Positions 32,652-44,542 are shown, counted from the stretch's first letter. The stretch: 64,000 nt of DNA from Ascaphus truei (GCA_036426205.1 CM071571.1:114065306-114129305), one strand, 5' to 3'. Notes: a model not told the origin generated them from the letters alone. Translations and numbers: made by a program.

Positions 32652-33075
32652 GTACTGCTTACTCGGCTCCCCACTCAAGTAAAGCTAGGAAGAGAAGGGC
32701 TTGTGTCTGTGTGCAGAGGGACGCCCCGCCCCCTCTGCAAGCACAGGGAAACACAGCACGGATCTTCTGCTCTGCCCCTGCTCTGCCCCCAGGTTTCGCC
32801 GCACAGGCTGCGCCCCCCCCTAAATAATTTGGCGCCCCCCAGTTTTGCGCACCGCTGAGATAGAGCTTGCGAGGGACAAAAAAATAAATAATCCTGGCAG
32901 CGTGCCAACACGCGCCAGCCAATCAGGAGACAAGGTAGGTTTTTTCTTTTTTGCAGAAGAGCGCGCTAAATCCTGTCACGCCAGTGCCCTCTGTTCCCCG
33001 CTGTTGGCGGCCCAGGATCCAGGGGGGGGCAAGCGCACCCCCTTGCCCCCCCCTGCGGACGCCCATGGGTGAGGA

Positions 33076-35998
33076 GCTTGTTCAGGTAGCTGGGTAGCTT
33101 GCCCAGAAAGTATTTGAGGGTGAGACAGGAAAGGTGAACTTTGCGCCTAGACTCTAGTGATGACCAATCTAGTTCTTTGAGCATTTCGCAGTGATGTGAG
33201 TTGTAGTTGCATTGGAGAACAAAACGACAAATTGAATTGTAGAGGGTGTCAAGTTTGCTAAGGTGGGTTTGAGGAGCCGAGCCATATACTATGTCTCCAT
33301 AGTCAATAATTGGCATTAGCATCTGCAGTGCGATACGCTTTCTGACCAGGAGACTTAGGGCGGATTTGTTCCTGTAAAGTACCCCTAGTTTGGCATAGGT
33401 CTTGGTTGTCAGGGTATCAATGTGCATCCCAAATGTTAAGTGGGAGTCAAACCATAAGCCCAGGTATTTAAAACTAGTGACAGGTGTTAGGGTGGTGTTA
33501 GCGTTGGTTCTAATCAGGAGCTCAGTCACTGGAAGCTTTACAAATTTAGTCTTGGTCCCAAATACCATTGTTACAGTCTTGTCAGTGTTTAAAAACAGTT
33601 TGTTTTGGGAAATCCAGTTTTCGAGTCTCAAAAAGTCAGACTGAAGTATGTGTTGAAGGTCAGAGAGGCTATGGCTGTGTGCATATAGGATTGTGTCATC
33701 TGCATACTTGTGTATTGAGGCTTCCTTACAAGCTGTGGGAAGATCATTAATGAACACTGAGAAGAGTAGGGGCCCCAGAACAGAGCCTTGCGGGACACCA
33801 CAGGTGATATCCAGGGGGTTGGAGTTAGAGCCTGAAATGGACACATGTTGGGATCTTCCTGATAGGTAGGACTGAAACCAATTTAAAGCATGTTTCCCTA
33901 TTCCAGAGCTCTGGAGTTTGTTAAGCAGGATAACATGATCAACTGTGTCAAAAGCCTTTGCAAAATCTAGGAATACTGCACCAGTGAGTTGTCCCCGTTC
34001 CATTCCACACTGGATTTCATTGCAAACTTTTAGCAGGGTAGTTACGGTGGAGTGTTTGGGACGAAACCCAGACTGGAATTGGCTAGGGAAATTTGTCTTG
34101 GTGTAGAAATCGCTTAATTGGGAGTGGACACATTTTTCCATAACTTTGGATAGAATTGGGAGAAGTGAGATTGGCCTGTAGTTTGAGACAGTGTTTTTGT
34201 CCCCACTTTTGAAGATTGGGACAACTCTGGCAGTTTTCCAGGTCTTAGGGATATGGCCTGCAGACAGGATTGAGTTGACTATGGACGCAATTGGTTTGGC
34301 AATGGCTGGGGCACCAAGTCGTAGGAACCTAGATTGTAGTAAGTCGGGTCCACATTGGCTGCTTAGTTTTAGTTTGAGGAGCGCTTGTGTAATCTCCTCT
34401 TCAGATACTGGGCTAAATTGAAAATTGTGGGCAGTGCTTGGAGGGGGTGGGACTGTAGGGATACTCCCAGGATGAGATTCATGTTTGGGGATTGTGCTGC
34501 GTTTCGCTAATAAGTTAGTGGCACACCCCACAAAGTAATCATTGAATGCATTTGCAATGTCAGTGGGGTTTGTCAGAGTAATATCCCCCTTAGTGATATT
34601 ACTTGGTTGTTGATGGTTAGGAGGCTGGAATATATTGTTGATAACCTTCCAGAAGTTAGCTGGGTTTGATGTATTTTGGTGGAGATTGTCAGAGTAATAT
34701 TGTGCTTTTGCATGCCTTGTTGGCCTTGTGCACATGTTCCGCAGGCATCTGTAGTGATTGGGATCCTTGGTAGTGCCAGTTACTTTGTAGCTTTTCGACA
34801 AGGCATCCCTGAACTGGTAGAGTGCTATAAGGTCAGTTGTAACCCATGGAAGGTGGGCCCCCCGTACCCTTATTTTGCGTAGTGGAGCATGGGTATCACA
34901 GAGTTTTAAGAACTCGGATTGGAAATAGTCGAGCGCAGAATCGGGGTGGGGAATTAAATCGAATCTGTGCCATGGGCAGTTGGTAAGGTCATCCAGAAAC
35001 TGTTGTGGGTTAAAGTTTTTAAATGTTCTAGTGAGGAGAACTTTAGGGCTTGATTGGGGTGGTTTAATTTTCCTTACACAGTACACTATTGCATGGTCAC
35101 TGAAAATGTCAGGAAGGATGCCAGAGGATTAGATTCTGCTGTGGTTTGAGGAGAGAATCCAGTCTAGCAAGGAATGGTTATGCGATTTCAGGTTTATCCG
35201 TGTGGGTTGGGAAATGAGTTGTGGTAGGTTAAGTGACTTGAGTTGTATCTGGATTTTGTGGTTTTTAGGGTCAAGCCAATTGAAGTTGAAATCCCCAAGA
35301 ACTAGCAGCTCACTCTTCTCATTCAGAGAGGAAATTGAGCCAAGAAATTGGGTGATATCAGTCAGGGATTGTAGAGGGGCTTTAGGGGGGCGGTAGATGC
35401 CAGCGAGCAAGATGGGCTTAGAAAAGGGGAGGCAGATTTTGCCAACTAGAGTTTCAAAAGAGGGTGGGCTTGGTGGGCAATTTAACAGTGTAAATTGTAA
35501 GGTGTCTGCAATATAAAATAACACCCCTCCTCCTCTCTTTGACCTATCTCTCCTAAAAATGGAGTATCCCTGAATGGCAATATGTGCATCAGGGGTTTTA
35601 GGGGTTAGCCATGTTTCTGTAAGAACGATGGCTTTGGGTTTATGCATAAGGCACCATGCCCTTAGTTCGTCCAGTTTGGGCACCAGGCTCTGGATGTTTA
35701 TATGGGTGACAGATAGCTCTTTTTGGAATTTAAAGGTGGAATTCTCAGGGGCATGGGACAGAGCTGAAATGGGAGGACCTGGGTTAGTTTCAATATCACC
35801 TGCTAAAGAGAGTAATAGTATGAGTAGAAATTTGGGTAGTTGTTTGCAAGTTGTAGATTTGTGGTGTTTTCCATTAGAGTGAGCAGTGGTTGGTGTGCTG
35901 GTTTTTAGAGTTCTCCACCAACATTCAGTAGATAGTGCAAGGTTTTTGAGTAGTCCAGGGTGTATGGTGATGTTGGGAGTGGGCCAGGATGGAGGAGT
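33076..35998 (-). pseudogene. LINE A ORF: 2A motif, AP endonuclease, reverse transcriptase
   Basis: The frame is open from 35998 except for one stop (TAA at 35129-35131). It has a Thr/Ser-rich leader, the 2A-like motif (35774-35830), and an APE-type endonuclease with AIVLTETWL, GGGVLFYI, LAGIYRPP, LLVLGDFNFNW and SLLDWIL. The RT has [19 protein letters not shown] and the catalytic YADDTILY. Downstream blocks SFKYLGLWFD and LDWSSLESRR follow. The single stop and the hAT insertion make it non-functional. The first Met is not evident, so the start is uncertain. Confidence 0.85.
35774..35830 (-). other. 2A-like ribosome-skipping motif
   Basis: In frame with the endonuclease, the minus strand reads LLILLLSLAGDIETNPGP. 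The D-I-E-x-N-P-G-P ending and the preceding leucine-rich stretch match the 2A consensus. 2A-like sequences upstream of the endonuclease are known in several APE-type non-LTR retrotransposons. All consensus residues are intact although the ORF has a stop further on. It would release a leader peptide from the EN-RT protein. Confidence 0.8.
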
Positions 35999-36444
35999 TT
36001 ATAGTGGATCGAGGGAGTAACATCTCCATGAGGCCAGGAGAAAGAAAAGAGTTAAAATACATAGCAGGTTCATGATGCCAGAGGTAGGCAGTGCTGCAAG
36101 GAGCTGTTGTGAGCAGAGTGAATGTGAGCAGACTAACAGCAGGTGTGTGCCTGTTCCTTGTCAAATGTTTAGCTGTATTGCAATGCTAGAGTCAGTTCAG
36201 GGTTTCAGTGTATTGTGCAGTCAGTTTTGGGAGAGACTGCAGTAAATAAGTTGTAAAGGGGTGGGGGGTTGAAATAGGCAGGTTAGCAAGCATGGGATCA
36301 TAGTGTGATCTGAGTAGCTTACCGTTTGTTGTCTTGAGTTAAAGAGTTTGCAGAAAGAAGCAGTCCCCAGTCACCTCTAGTCAAACTGTAGTCTAACTGT
36401 ATTTCTCACTTAAAAACCTCACTTTAAATGCCTCACTGCCTAAT

Positions 36445-37580
36445 GATGGGGTACATGACATTGCTGGAGGAACAGGTGAACCTTCCTTTGATTTTGTACT
36501 CCAGATTCCTGTGTGGTATTTGTATTGTGCCCGCTGTGTGGAGCATTGCACAGGTTTTGCATCTTGCGTCCTGGCATGGTCTTGGCCCGCATTCAGTTGT
36601 TTTGTTGAATACTTTACTCCTCATCATCCTTGACTTGAGATTATGAGGTTGTCTGTATGATAATAAGGGTGTTTCAGGGAAGACCTGTTGCAGTCTTGTA
36701 TCTTCCTGGAGAATGGGTTGTAGTTCCCTGGTGATCTTGCTTAGGGCTTCTAGGTGTGGGTTATATGTGACCACCAGAGGTACCCTGTCGATGTCTCTTT
36801 CTGTCTGTATTCAAGGAGATCACTACTTGGTATTCTGATGGCTTTGTGGATTTGCTGGTCTAAAATTCTGTGGTTATATTCACGGTTTATGAAATCCTAT
36901 CTCAAGGCTGTAATCCGCTGGCCTCTGCCTGCTGTGTTGGAGCATATCCGGTTGTATCGTATGGCTTAATTGTAGATGGTTGCATGCTTAGTGTGTGTCG
37001 GGTGGAAGCTGTTGTCCCTCAAATAGCTGGCTCTGTCTGTAGGTTTGCGGTATACAGAAGTCTGTAGTTGGTTGTTCTTTATAGTAATGATGGTGTCTAG
37101 GAAATATACTTCCTCCGGGGAATGGGTGCGTTTGAGTTTGATGGTCAGGTGGAACGTATTGAACTGTAGGAGTTCCTGTTCACAGACGTCCAAATCAGGA
37201 GGATGTCATTGATGTAGCGAAGGTATATAAGGGGTTTCAAGTGAAAGGTGGAAAGAAAGTCACTTTCCAGTTTTGCGCAGAACAGATTGGCATACTGTGG
37301 CGCCATCCGAGTGCCCATAGCGGTCCCGGTTGTCTGGAGGTATGTGTAATTTCCAAATGTGAAGTAGTTATGGGTCAGAATAAATTTGATGTATTTAGTC
37401 CCGGTCTCTGTGAGTGGCTCCTGCGGTCCCATAAAGTATCTGCAGCCTGACATCCATCTTTGTGGGTGATGCTAGTGTAAAGTGACTCTATATCCATGGT
37501 TGCTAGTAGGGTTCCTGTTGGGAATGGGCCAATGGCATTAAGTTTGTTAACCAGGTCGGTGATGTCCTGGATATATATAT
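36445..37580 (-). pseudogene. Second PLE: reverse transcriptase portion
   Basis: From 37580 leftward the strand encodes the domain A segment TMDIESLYTSI (about 37480), then THNYFTFGNYTYLQTTGTAM, then RYINDILLIW, in which the second RT aspartate position reads N-D rather than D-D. The thumb (EEVYFLDTIITI) and a Cys linker (RPCQDARCKTCAM) follow before the LINE insertion. Several frameshifts separate the pieces. The N-terminal half of RT is missing at 37580. Confidence 0.75.
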
Positions 37581-39271
37581 AAAAAGGTTTTAGCCAGCTG
37601 TAATAACCTTTTGGGAGCTTTTTTTCCCATCTTCAATTATATTGAGTTTGTGTTCAAATTAAGTTAAAAATAAATAAATAACAACTAAACATTTTGTTGT
37701 GACTGATAATCAATGTTACTAATGTTTTGAGCTTTCCAAGACTGTTAAATGAATGTTATTCACTGAAAAAAGTTATGTAAAGACTTTTGTCAACTACTCT
37801 GCAAATAGCCATAAGCATCAGTCGGTATTTCTAGTCTGTAAGCAAGTTACCATTCTACAATACGTCTAAGAAATTGATTGCTATAAAAAGTAAAATGCAT
37901 GTTATTTATTTTGGCAACCTATGCATTTCAAAGTACCTGATGCCACACCTAAATGTTTTGACATAACATTATACTGTATTTATTTGCCTTTGATTTAGCA
38001 TTGCTCAAAAGAACAAAGGTTGAACATTTCAACCAAGAATTCAGTTTTTGCTAAGCAGTTTTAAGGCCTTTTCAGAGAGGGACAAAGTCATAAATCTTAT
38101 TTAGTAGTGTACACATTAACTTGTATTTTTGCATATTCAATTTAAAGTATTTGCATATTTAAATGAGCTTATTTCCCAGGTATCTATGGTGTGATCTCCG
38201 GTATCTCTCCACATGTTGCATAGGTGAGTGTATTTTTTCTCTCTCTCTTTTCTACCCCACTCCAGATTAACCAGTTATATACACATTTAAGCAAATTTGT
38301 GTTTACAAATTAATTATTCCTTAATGTAGCCTGACTGGTTTGAGAAACGTATGTAATAATAAAGAATTGTACCTTTAAGAGAAAGAGTTAATAAAAGAAA
38401 AAATGACATTTATTAGAGCGGCATTGTTATTTTTTATTTCAACTACAGTCGTTTAGGACAAGAAATGTATGGTATCTGTGCTAGATTATGCTCCCCTCAA
38501 GGCCACAGCATTGATTCTTACTTGGCTGGTTTGTGTGCTATATCCTCTTAGATTTATGAAAAGAGAATGGTCAAGCTTTCAGGCTAAAGGTAGCAGATGA
38601 TTTACTATGAGCAAGAGTATTCTGTGGGCTCCGTTTGGTACCATGTCAAGGTCCTGGTTAATGTGGTTTGCTGGTGTGTTATTTTATGAAGTTATGTTTT
38701 ATTCCAAAATGAAGTTTAAAGCAGCCTCCCCTTACTTGTATTAATTCTGCCTAATTTTTTTCATTATAACAACCCTGTTGATTAGCTTTCCAGCTTTCTA
38801 GTTTAACCACACTATATTAAGCTCAGAGGATCCCTTGTTCCCAAGATATTTACCTTTTTAGTGGCTAGTGCTTTTCTCCCATTTAGGAAATCAAAATGAC
38901 CACCATATCACCAGTCCAGTGTGGCAATCATTGGGGGTCCTATAGGACAAAATGTATATGAAGATTACCAGCAACTAAAATTGTTAACACAGTATCTCGG
39001 GAACAAGGGCATACATAAGCTTAAAATATTGTGGTTCTGCTATAAAGACCCCCACCCCGGTTTAGATTCTCAGCAAACAAAAAATCTGTAGTGAAAATGG
39101 GGGGCGAGATTGCTGATTTAAGGACATGAAAATTCTGTATATATTGTCTATAAGACACGATTCCGAACAAGGTTTTTATAGCAGCAACGCTAGACCAATT
39201 GTAACTTTGTAAAAAGGCCTCCATGAACATACGTCAATCATTAAAAATGCACATCACAGCATGAACTGGGC
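37581..39271. other. No gene recognised
   Basis: AT-rich sequence with only short ORFs. No repeat family or coding motif is recognised. Confidence 0.55.
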
Positions 39272-39635
39272 CAGGGGTGCGCAAAGTTTTTTTGCTGCGC
39301 TTCCCCTGTGTTGCGGCCCTGGTGTTCGAGCCCCCCCGCCCTCTCCAGTGACCCGGCGTCAAATGATGCTGCCCGTCATATCATGTGACCCTGAAGCGTC
39401 ATTTGACACGTGTTACTGTGACGACACGTCACATGAACCCGCAACGTCATTTGACACTGCGTTGTCATGGCGACATGACATGTAGCCAGCTGAATCCTGG
39501 TAAATTGAGGTTGCTGAGGCCTCACGCAGTCCCCCAACATTTAATTTAAATGCCTCGGGGAAGAGCGTGGGGCCTCTGCAACCGCTGTGCCCCCCCCCGA
39601 GGAATAAACCTGCTCCCCCAGTTTGCGCACCCCTG
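39272..39635. mobile_element. hAT-type MITE
   Basis: The ends are CAGGGGTGCGCAAA and TTTGCGCACCCCTG, 14-bp perfect inverted repeats. The interior is GC-rich with gcgtcatttgacac direct repeats and no transposase. The flanking 8-mers aactgggc and accaaggc agree at five of eight positions, so the target duplication is only weakly preserved. Confidence 0.75.
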
Positions 39636-39829
39636 ACCAAGGCTAAAGTTTGTGAGTGTTAAAGTTCAATAAATGCATAATATTTGAATACATACAACAA
39701 TTATGTGTATCATTGGTAACTTTCATTGCTAGCCCATGTGTTAACACGCACATTCCCAGCTAGCTCTAACTCCAACACCCACCACATTATATACTGCATA
39801 TATATATTTATGTCAAAAAGAGTGCTACT

Positions 39830-40093
39830 GAGCGTGGCCAATGTATACAAACAAAAGACAGGGGTGCCCAATTCTACATCCAATTGACAAAACATATTAA
39901 GTAATAAGTATAAAGTTAAAAAAAACTTCAATAATAATAATATTTACTTGGTTATTTAGTTAAACCCTTTGGCTAAAGCGTCATAAGCCTGCATACCACG
40001 TCAAGGTATAACCAAAATTAATGCAGGTCCTAACACTAAACTGTGAACCCTTCCTTTTACCTCTGTATGAGGGGAAACAACCACAGTTAAATT
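39830..40093 (+). repeat. Dispersed repeat, copy 1
   Basis: This matches the reverse complement of 59893-60135: shared landmarks include gacaggggtgcccaat, ccctttggctaaagcgtcat, aggtataaccaaaattaatg and cctctgtatgaggggaaaca. It is non-coding, with no clear termini. It immediately precedes the LINE B 3' end. Confidence 0.65.
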
Positions 40094-40129
40094 ATATAAC
40101 TGTGTATAATATATACATAAATTATAATA

Positions 40130-41400
40130 TATATATTGTATTGTATGTCTATTTATATAGCGCCATTAATGTACATAGCGCTTCACGGTAGTAATACATG
40201 TGGTAATCAAATAAATAACAGATAATATAAATAACAGATCATGGGAATAAGTGCTTAAGACATAAAAGTAACATTAAGGAAGAGGAGTCCCTGCCTCGAG
40301 GAGCTTACAGTCTAATTGGTAGGTAGGGAGAACGTACAGAGACAGTAGGAGGGAATTCTGGTAACTGCGTCTGCAGGGGGCCAATCTGTACAGTATGTAT
40401 CATGTGTTCAGAATATCCACAGTGCTATTCATATGCTTCTTTAAGCAAGTGTGTCTTAAGGTGGGTCTTAAAGGTGGATAGAGAGGGTGCTAGTCGGGTA
40501 CTGAGGGGAAGGGCATTCCAGAGGTGTGGGGCAGTCAGTGAAAAAGGTTTAAGGCAGGAGAGGGCTTTAGATACAAAGAGGGTAGAAAGAAGACATCCTT
40601 GAGAAGAACGCAAGAGTCTGGATGGTGCATAACGAGAAATTAGGGCTGAGATGTAAGGAGGGGCAGAAGAGTGTAAAGCTTTAAAAGTGAGGAGAAGAAT
40701 GGAGTGTGAGATGCGGGATTTGATCGGAAGCCAGGAGAGGGATTTCATGAGGGGAGATGCTGAGACAGATCTAGGAAAGAGTAGAGTGATTCTGGCAGCA
40801 GCATTTAGGATAGATTGTACTGTAGGGGAGACAGGTGAGAGGCAGGAAGGCCGGGCAGCAGGAGGTTACAGTAATCAAGACGGGAAGAATGAGGGCCTGA
40901 GTCAGAGTTTTAGCAGTCGAGCAAAAGAGGAAAGGGCGTATCTTTGTTATATTGTGGAGGAAAAAGTGGCAGGTTTTAGATATGTTTTGAATGTGAGGGG
41001 CGAATGTGAGAGAGGAGTCGAGTGTGACCCCTAGGCAGCGTGCTTGGGCTACTGGGTGAATGATCGTAGTTCCAACAGTAATGTGGAAGGAGGTAGTAGG
41101 GTCAGGTTTGGGAGGAAGTATGAGGAACTCTTTTTTAGCCATGTTGAGTTTAAGGTGGCGGAGGGCCATCCAGGATGATATAGCAGGGAGACATTCAGAA
41201 ACTTTGGTCTGTACAGCAGGTGTAAGGTCAGGGTTTGAAAGGTAAATTTGTGTGTCACCAGCATAGAGGTGATATTTAAACCCAAAAGATGTTATTAGGT
41301 CACCTAGAGAGAGTGTGTACAGAGAAAAGAGAAGAGGTCCCAGTACAGAGCCCTGGGGTTCCTCCACAGAGAGATCAATTAGAGGAGGAGGAGGTGTTAG
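40130..41400 (-). mobile_element. L2-type LINE (B), 5'-truncated
   Basis: A minus-strand LINE has a 3' UTR containing ttagactgtaagctcctcg and ending tggcgctatataaatag, then a short tail at about 40130. It carries the second half of an RT. Its sequence is clearly different from LINE A. The 5' end is lost at about 41400, where a foldback-associated sequence begins. Confidence 0.8.
40425..41400 (-). pseudogene. LINE B reverse transcriptase, C-terminal half
   Basis: Blocks seen are [24 protein letters not shown] (catalytic YADD changed to YAGD), [24 protein letters not shown] and, after a frameshift near 40760-40850, LSWLPIKSRISHSILLLTFK and FSLTAPHLWNALPLSTR. The last is the usual C-terminal signature. 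The altered catalytic site and frameshift make it dead. Confidence 0.8.
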
Positions 41401-41660
41401 CAGAAGAGACAATAGAAAAGAAAAAGATGGCGCTAAATGAGCTTGCAACAATGTAAGTAATGGTATCATTGCTACGTGAAGGTGAAAGAAACGGCGCTAA
41501 CTCTATTAGTGTACACTTGTGTTATACAGTGAATTTTAACAAAATCAATTGATTATAAAACAATGGTGATTTGCTCAAATAACGTGCAAATGATATTATA
41601 AAGTTCAAACCCCCTGCTCAAACCCAGCTGGTGGGGACTGGTTTCACTAGTCCCACAAAT

Positions 41661-42803
41661 CGTCACTCTCCAGTTGTAATCCAGGGGGAGCATGGAGGGA
41701 AATAGAACAAAAAGACAAGAAAACAATCTAAGTGTAGACAGTTTTAAAATAGTGTATAAATTCGTGTTCTGTCTTGGCTCGTATGTGTTTGCCTACTTAC
41801 AAGATGTAAGTCAAAATCAAGCGGTTTTGACACACAATGGTCTCTGCTAGAAGGATTTCTCCACCAGGTAATGGGGTCTCCAACTCTCAGCTCAGCACAA
41901 TGTGTACAGTATGTAAAGAAAGGATAACCATAGTGCAGACCAGTACAATATAAAAATCGACTTTATAGGGTTAAAAAATGAACACTTACAATAAAAACAA
42001 GTGATTTAAGCATGTGTCACAATTTATGTGATCAAGGAGAGAAGAGTTTGTTAACTTCAGGCTCACCCTCCTCCTCCGATGTGACTTGGTGTGAACCACC
42101 ACTCTCTGGGACTCTGTACCTCCGGCGGTGGACGCCATCTTCCAGGCTTTTCTCCCCTCGTGGGCTCCCTCTTATGTGGGTTATTCGGCTCCCATTAACA
42201 GATGCTGGCAAGCACTGTACTTGGAGCTGGCTCTCGGGTGGATGATTCTGCCTCCCTCTCACGCCGATGCGTCACTTCCGCTCCGTCCCAATACGTCACT
42301 TCCGGTCGCGGTTGTGTGAGTCTGTTTGGAAATCTCTCCTCTCTCCTCTCTCCCTCAGCGGCTACCACTCTACGCGTTTCGCCAAAAAGGGTACGTGGCT
42401 TCCTCCTGAGGAAAAATTGTGACACATTGTGACACATTGTGACACATGCTTAAATCACTTGTTTTTATTGTAAGTGTTCATTTTTTAACCCTATAAAGTC
42501 GAGTTTTTTATATTGTACTGGTCTGCACTATGGTTATCCTTTCTTTTACATACTGTACACATTGTTGCTGAGCTGAGAGTTGGAGACCCCATTACCTGGT
42601 GGAGAAATCCTTCTAGCAGAGACCATTGTGTGTCAAAACCGCTTGATTTTGACTTACATCTTGTAAGTAGGCAACACATACGAGCCAAGACAGAACACAG
42701 AATTTATACACTATTTTAAAACTGTCTACACTTAGATTGTTTTCTTGTCTTTTTTGTTCTATTTCCCTCCATGCTCCCCCTGGATTACAACTGGAGAGTA
42801 ATG
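41661..42803. repeat. Foldback repeat with 370-380 bp arms
   Basis: 41661-42030 is repeated in reverse at 42420-42803; shared marks are ctccagttgtaatccaggg, aagtgtagacagttttaaaa and cagaccagtacaatataaaa. The loop of about 390 bp is GC-richer with cgtcacttccg repeats and an acgcgtttcgcc motif. A tgtgacacat 12-mer is tripled at 42419-42450. No transposase is seen. Confidence 0.75.
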
Positions 42804-43509
42804 GTATTATTATCACTATACAAAAGGAATGACGCCTGCTGCTGTGGTATATTGGAAGGGAGTCTTCAATTCCCATACGTATATAAAGAATAGATGAAAG
42901 GAAAATATATTTCAGCTCATGGGATCAATTTAAGGAGAGAACTTAATGTCTCAGAGGCCAAGGGAATCCAAATGAGATCTCCCTCTAGATGTGTGTGGTA
43001 CAAACAGTAATTTAATGAAATTAAACAAAACAAAAACTTGATAAAACAATTATCCCAGCTGGGTGCAAAAAATTACACCAACACAAAAATGGATATTAAA
43101 TTAAAAATAAAACATTCATCTTATACTAAGCTTCTAAAAGAACAGGCGCTTGTTACTCAGAAAAGCACCCCTTACGTACATACAGTTGCATGCATATATA
43201 TAACCATTTAAAATGTCTGCAATATTAGTGATGTCTGTGGTGAGCCTGTACTTCCTTCCTGGGGGAACAATGAAGACTATTCAATCCTCTTTGTAAACCC
43301 CCTAGGTGTTGCAGACAGAACCCAATGCAAATGATCACTAAATATTTGTCTCCATGGAAAAATCATATGAACATATTTCGTCAATGAAACCAATGAAGTC
43401 TAAATGATGGTATATAGCAGTCAAATTTGTTGATGAAAAAAGTAGTACTTCTGAGCTTCTTCATTTAGAGCATGCTATAAAAATAAGAGATACATTGGTG
43501 TAAGTGGTG
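42804..43509. other. No gene recognised
   Basis: AT-rich sequence up to the provirus target duplication ATAAG (43510-43514). No coding motif is recognised. Confidence 0.55.
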
Positions 43510-44019
43510 ATAAGTGTTAGGACCAATATGTCAGGCCAGAATCTGCACTCATGTTAAGCTTCCATTTTGTCTGGTCATAACTAGTTAAGATTCTGTAGTC
43601 AGCCTTTTGCTGAAATATAATTCATAAATGCACTCAGTTTCTGCTAAATTGCATTTCCTTTCTTCCTGCCCAGGATATTGCAAAGATACTTTTTGTATGA
43701 ATAGTCTCATGCTGTTCTAGTTAGAATACAATAAACTGGTTCTAAGCAAGAAGCAAAATAGTGTAATATAGTTGCTAAAAATTCAAGGTCTCTTTTGATA
43801 ACAGACAATGAATAAGCCATGTATTGAGACATTGCTTGTATTGGGAAAGACACGTCCCAAAAATCACGCCACTAATATGTCCTGCCCCTAAATCACGCCT
43901 CTAATCAAAGCTACGCCCAAGACACACCTAGGATACGCCTATGATACGCATATGTTACGCCTATGATACGCCTATGTTACGCCTATGTTACGCCTCTAAC
44001 CAATATCTTCTTTTTTCGG

Positions 44020-44026
44020 TATAAAA
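44020..44026 (+). promoter_or_regulatory. 5' LTR TATA box
   Basis: tataaaa lies 20 bp after a CCAAT box, in cggtataaaagtc. The 3' LTR has the same at 50511-50517. Confidence 0.7.
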
Positions 44027-44043
44027 GTCATTACCCTATGAGT

Positions 44044-44049
44044 AATAAA
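44044..44049 (+). terminator. 5' LTR polyadenylation signal
   Basis: AATAAA in gagtaataaattcag lies just downstream of the TATA box, so the R region is short, as in many retroviruses. The 3' LTR counterpart is at 50535-50540. Confidence 0.6.
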
Positions 44050-44286
44050 TTCAGACAAAGGATTTGAAACCTGGCTTGCATTACGTTTCATTTTGTTCAT
44101 CTACCAGGCCTGAAAATTCATCAAAGATCGGAGATAACAGTGGCAGGGCGTGGAAGCTTCCCCGGGAAGTCTGCTGCAAATTGTGCAGATGGTGTATCCA
44201 GTCACAAGGCTTCAGTTTTCTTGGCAGAGGAAATGCTCCTCTCGGTTCTGAAGCATAGGCGAGGAAATTAGGTTTTCCTTCAGTTT

Positions 44287-44304
44287 TGGTGTCCAGAAGT
44301 GGGA
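44287..44304 (+). promoter_or_regulatory. Primer binding site, tRNA-Leu-like
   Basis: TGGTGTCCAGAAGTGGGA begins four bases after the 5' LTR end. It resembles the complement of a tRNA-Leu 3' end (TGGTGTCAG-AGTGGG type) with one extra base. The tRNA identity is from memory of common primer sites. Confidence 0.55.
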
Positions 44305-44542
44305 AATTCACAAAGGTGGTGAGTATATATGTAAATTTTTATATATGATGCTTCACCCCTCGGGAATTTTAAAAGACCTAAATTATGCTGGTTAGAGTCC
44401 AGATAGTTTATGAATTGTGACTGAAGATTGGGTTAGAGTCCCTTTAAACAGAATTTTTGGTTAGAGTCCAGTAAATTTTGTGCACGACTGGACTGTTATC
44501 TCTGATCTAGCTGAACGACCATTGTATATTGTGTAAGTATAA

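Larger units (their letters stand above)
28898..33067. mobile_element. hAT-like non-autonomous element in LINE A
   Basis: The ends are perfect 15-bp inverted repeats, CATGGGCGTCCGCAG at 28898-28912 and its complement at 33053-33067. An exact 8-bp duplication GGTGAGGA flanks it (28890-28897, 33068-33075). Eight bases is the hAT target-site length. The 4.17 kb interior has no transposase; it is simple repeats, two near-identical 480 bp blocks and GC-rich ends. G-runs lie just inside each end. The reading frame of the host LINE is restored across it. Confidence 0.85.
28471..36444 (-). mobile_element. L2-type LINE (A), interrupted by a hAT-like element
   Basis: A long LINE on the minus strand is inserted in the second PLE. 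Its 3' end is a (TAAA)n tail at 28471-28493, preceded by a 3' UTR. Its ORF runs from about 35998 with a 2A-like motif, an APE-type endonuclease and an RT, and is cut at 33075 by a hAT-like element. The ORF end resumes at 28889. A deleted relative sits at 46960-47475. Clade assignment (L2 rather than CR1) is inferred from the RT and the short tail repeat. Confidence 0.85.
43515..44282 (+). mobile_element. ERV 5' LTR
   Basis: It runs from TGTTAGGACC to TTTTCCTTCA. U3 has an array of the 11-bp unit atacgcctatg (about 43930-43990), a CCAAT box at 44000-44004 and a TATA box at 44020-44026. An AATAAA lies at 44044-44049. It is 11 bp, exactly one array unit, shorter than the 3' LTR. Confidence 0.9.

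Noticed and set aside
33402..35882. Plus-strand ORFs opposite the LINE
   Set aside because: Shadows of the LINE A ORF on the minus strand with no own signature.
39413..39640. 75-residue minus-strand ORF in the hAT MITE
   Set aside because: It has no transposase similarity and crosses the terminal repeat.
42360..42415. Hammerhead-like motif in the foldback loop
   Set aside because: GAAA, ACGCGT and a GCCA/TGGC stem are present, but the CUGANGA box reads AGGAGGA and no stem I forms.
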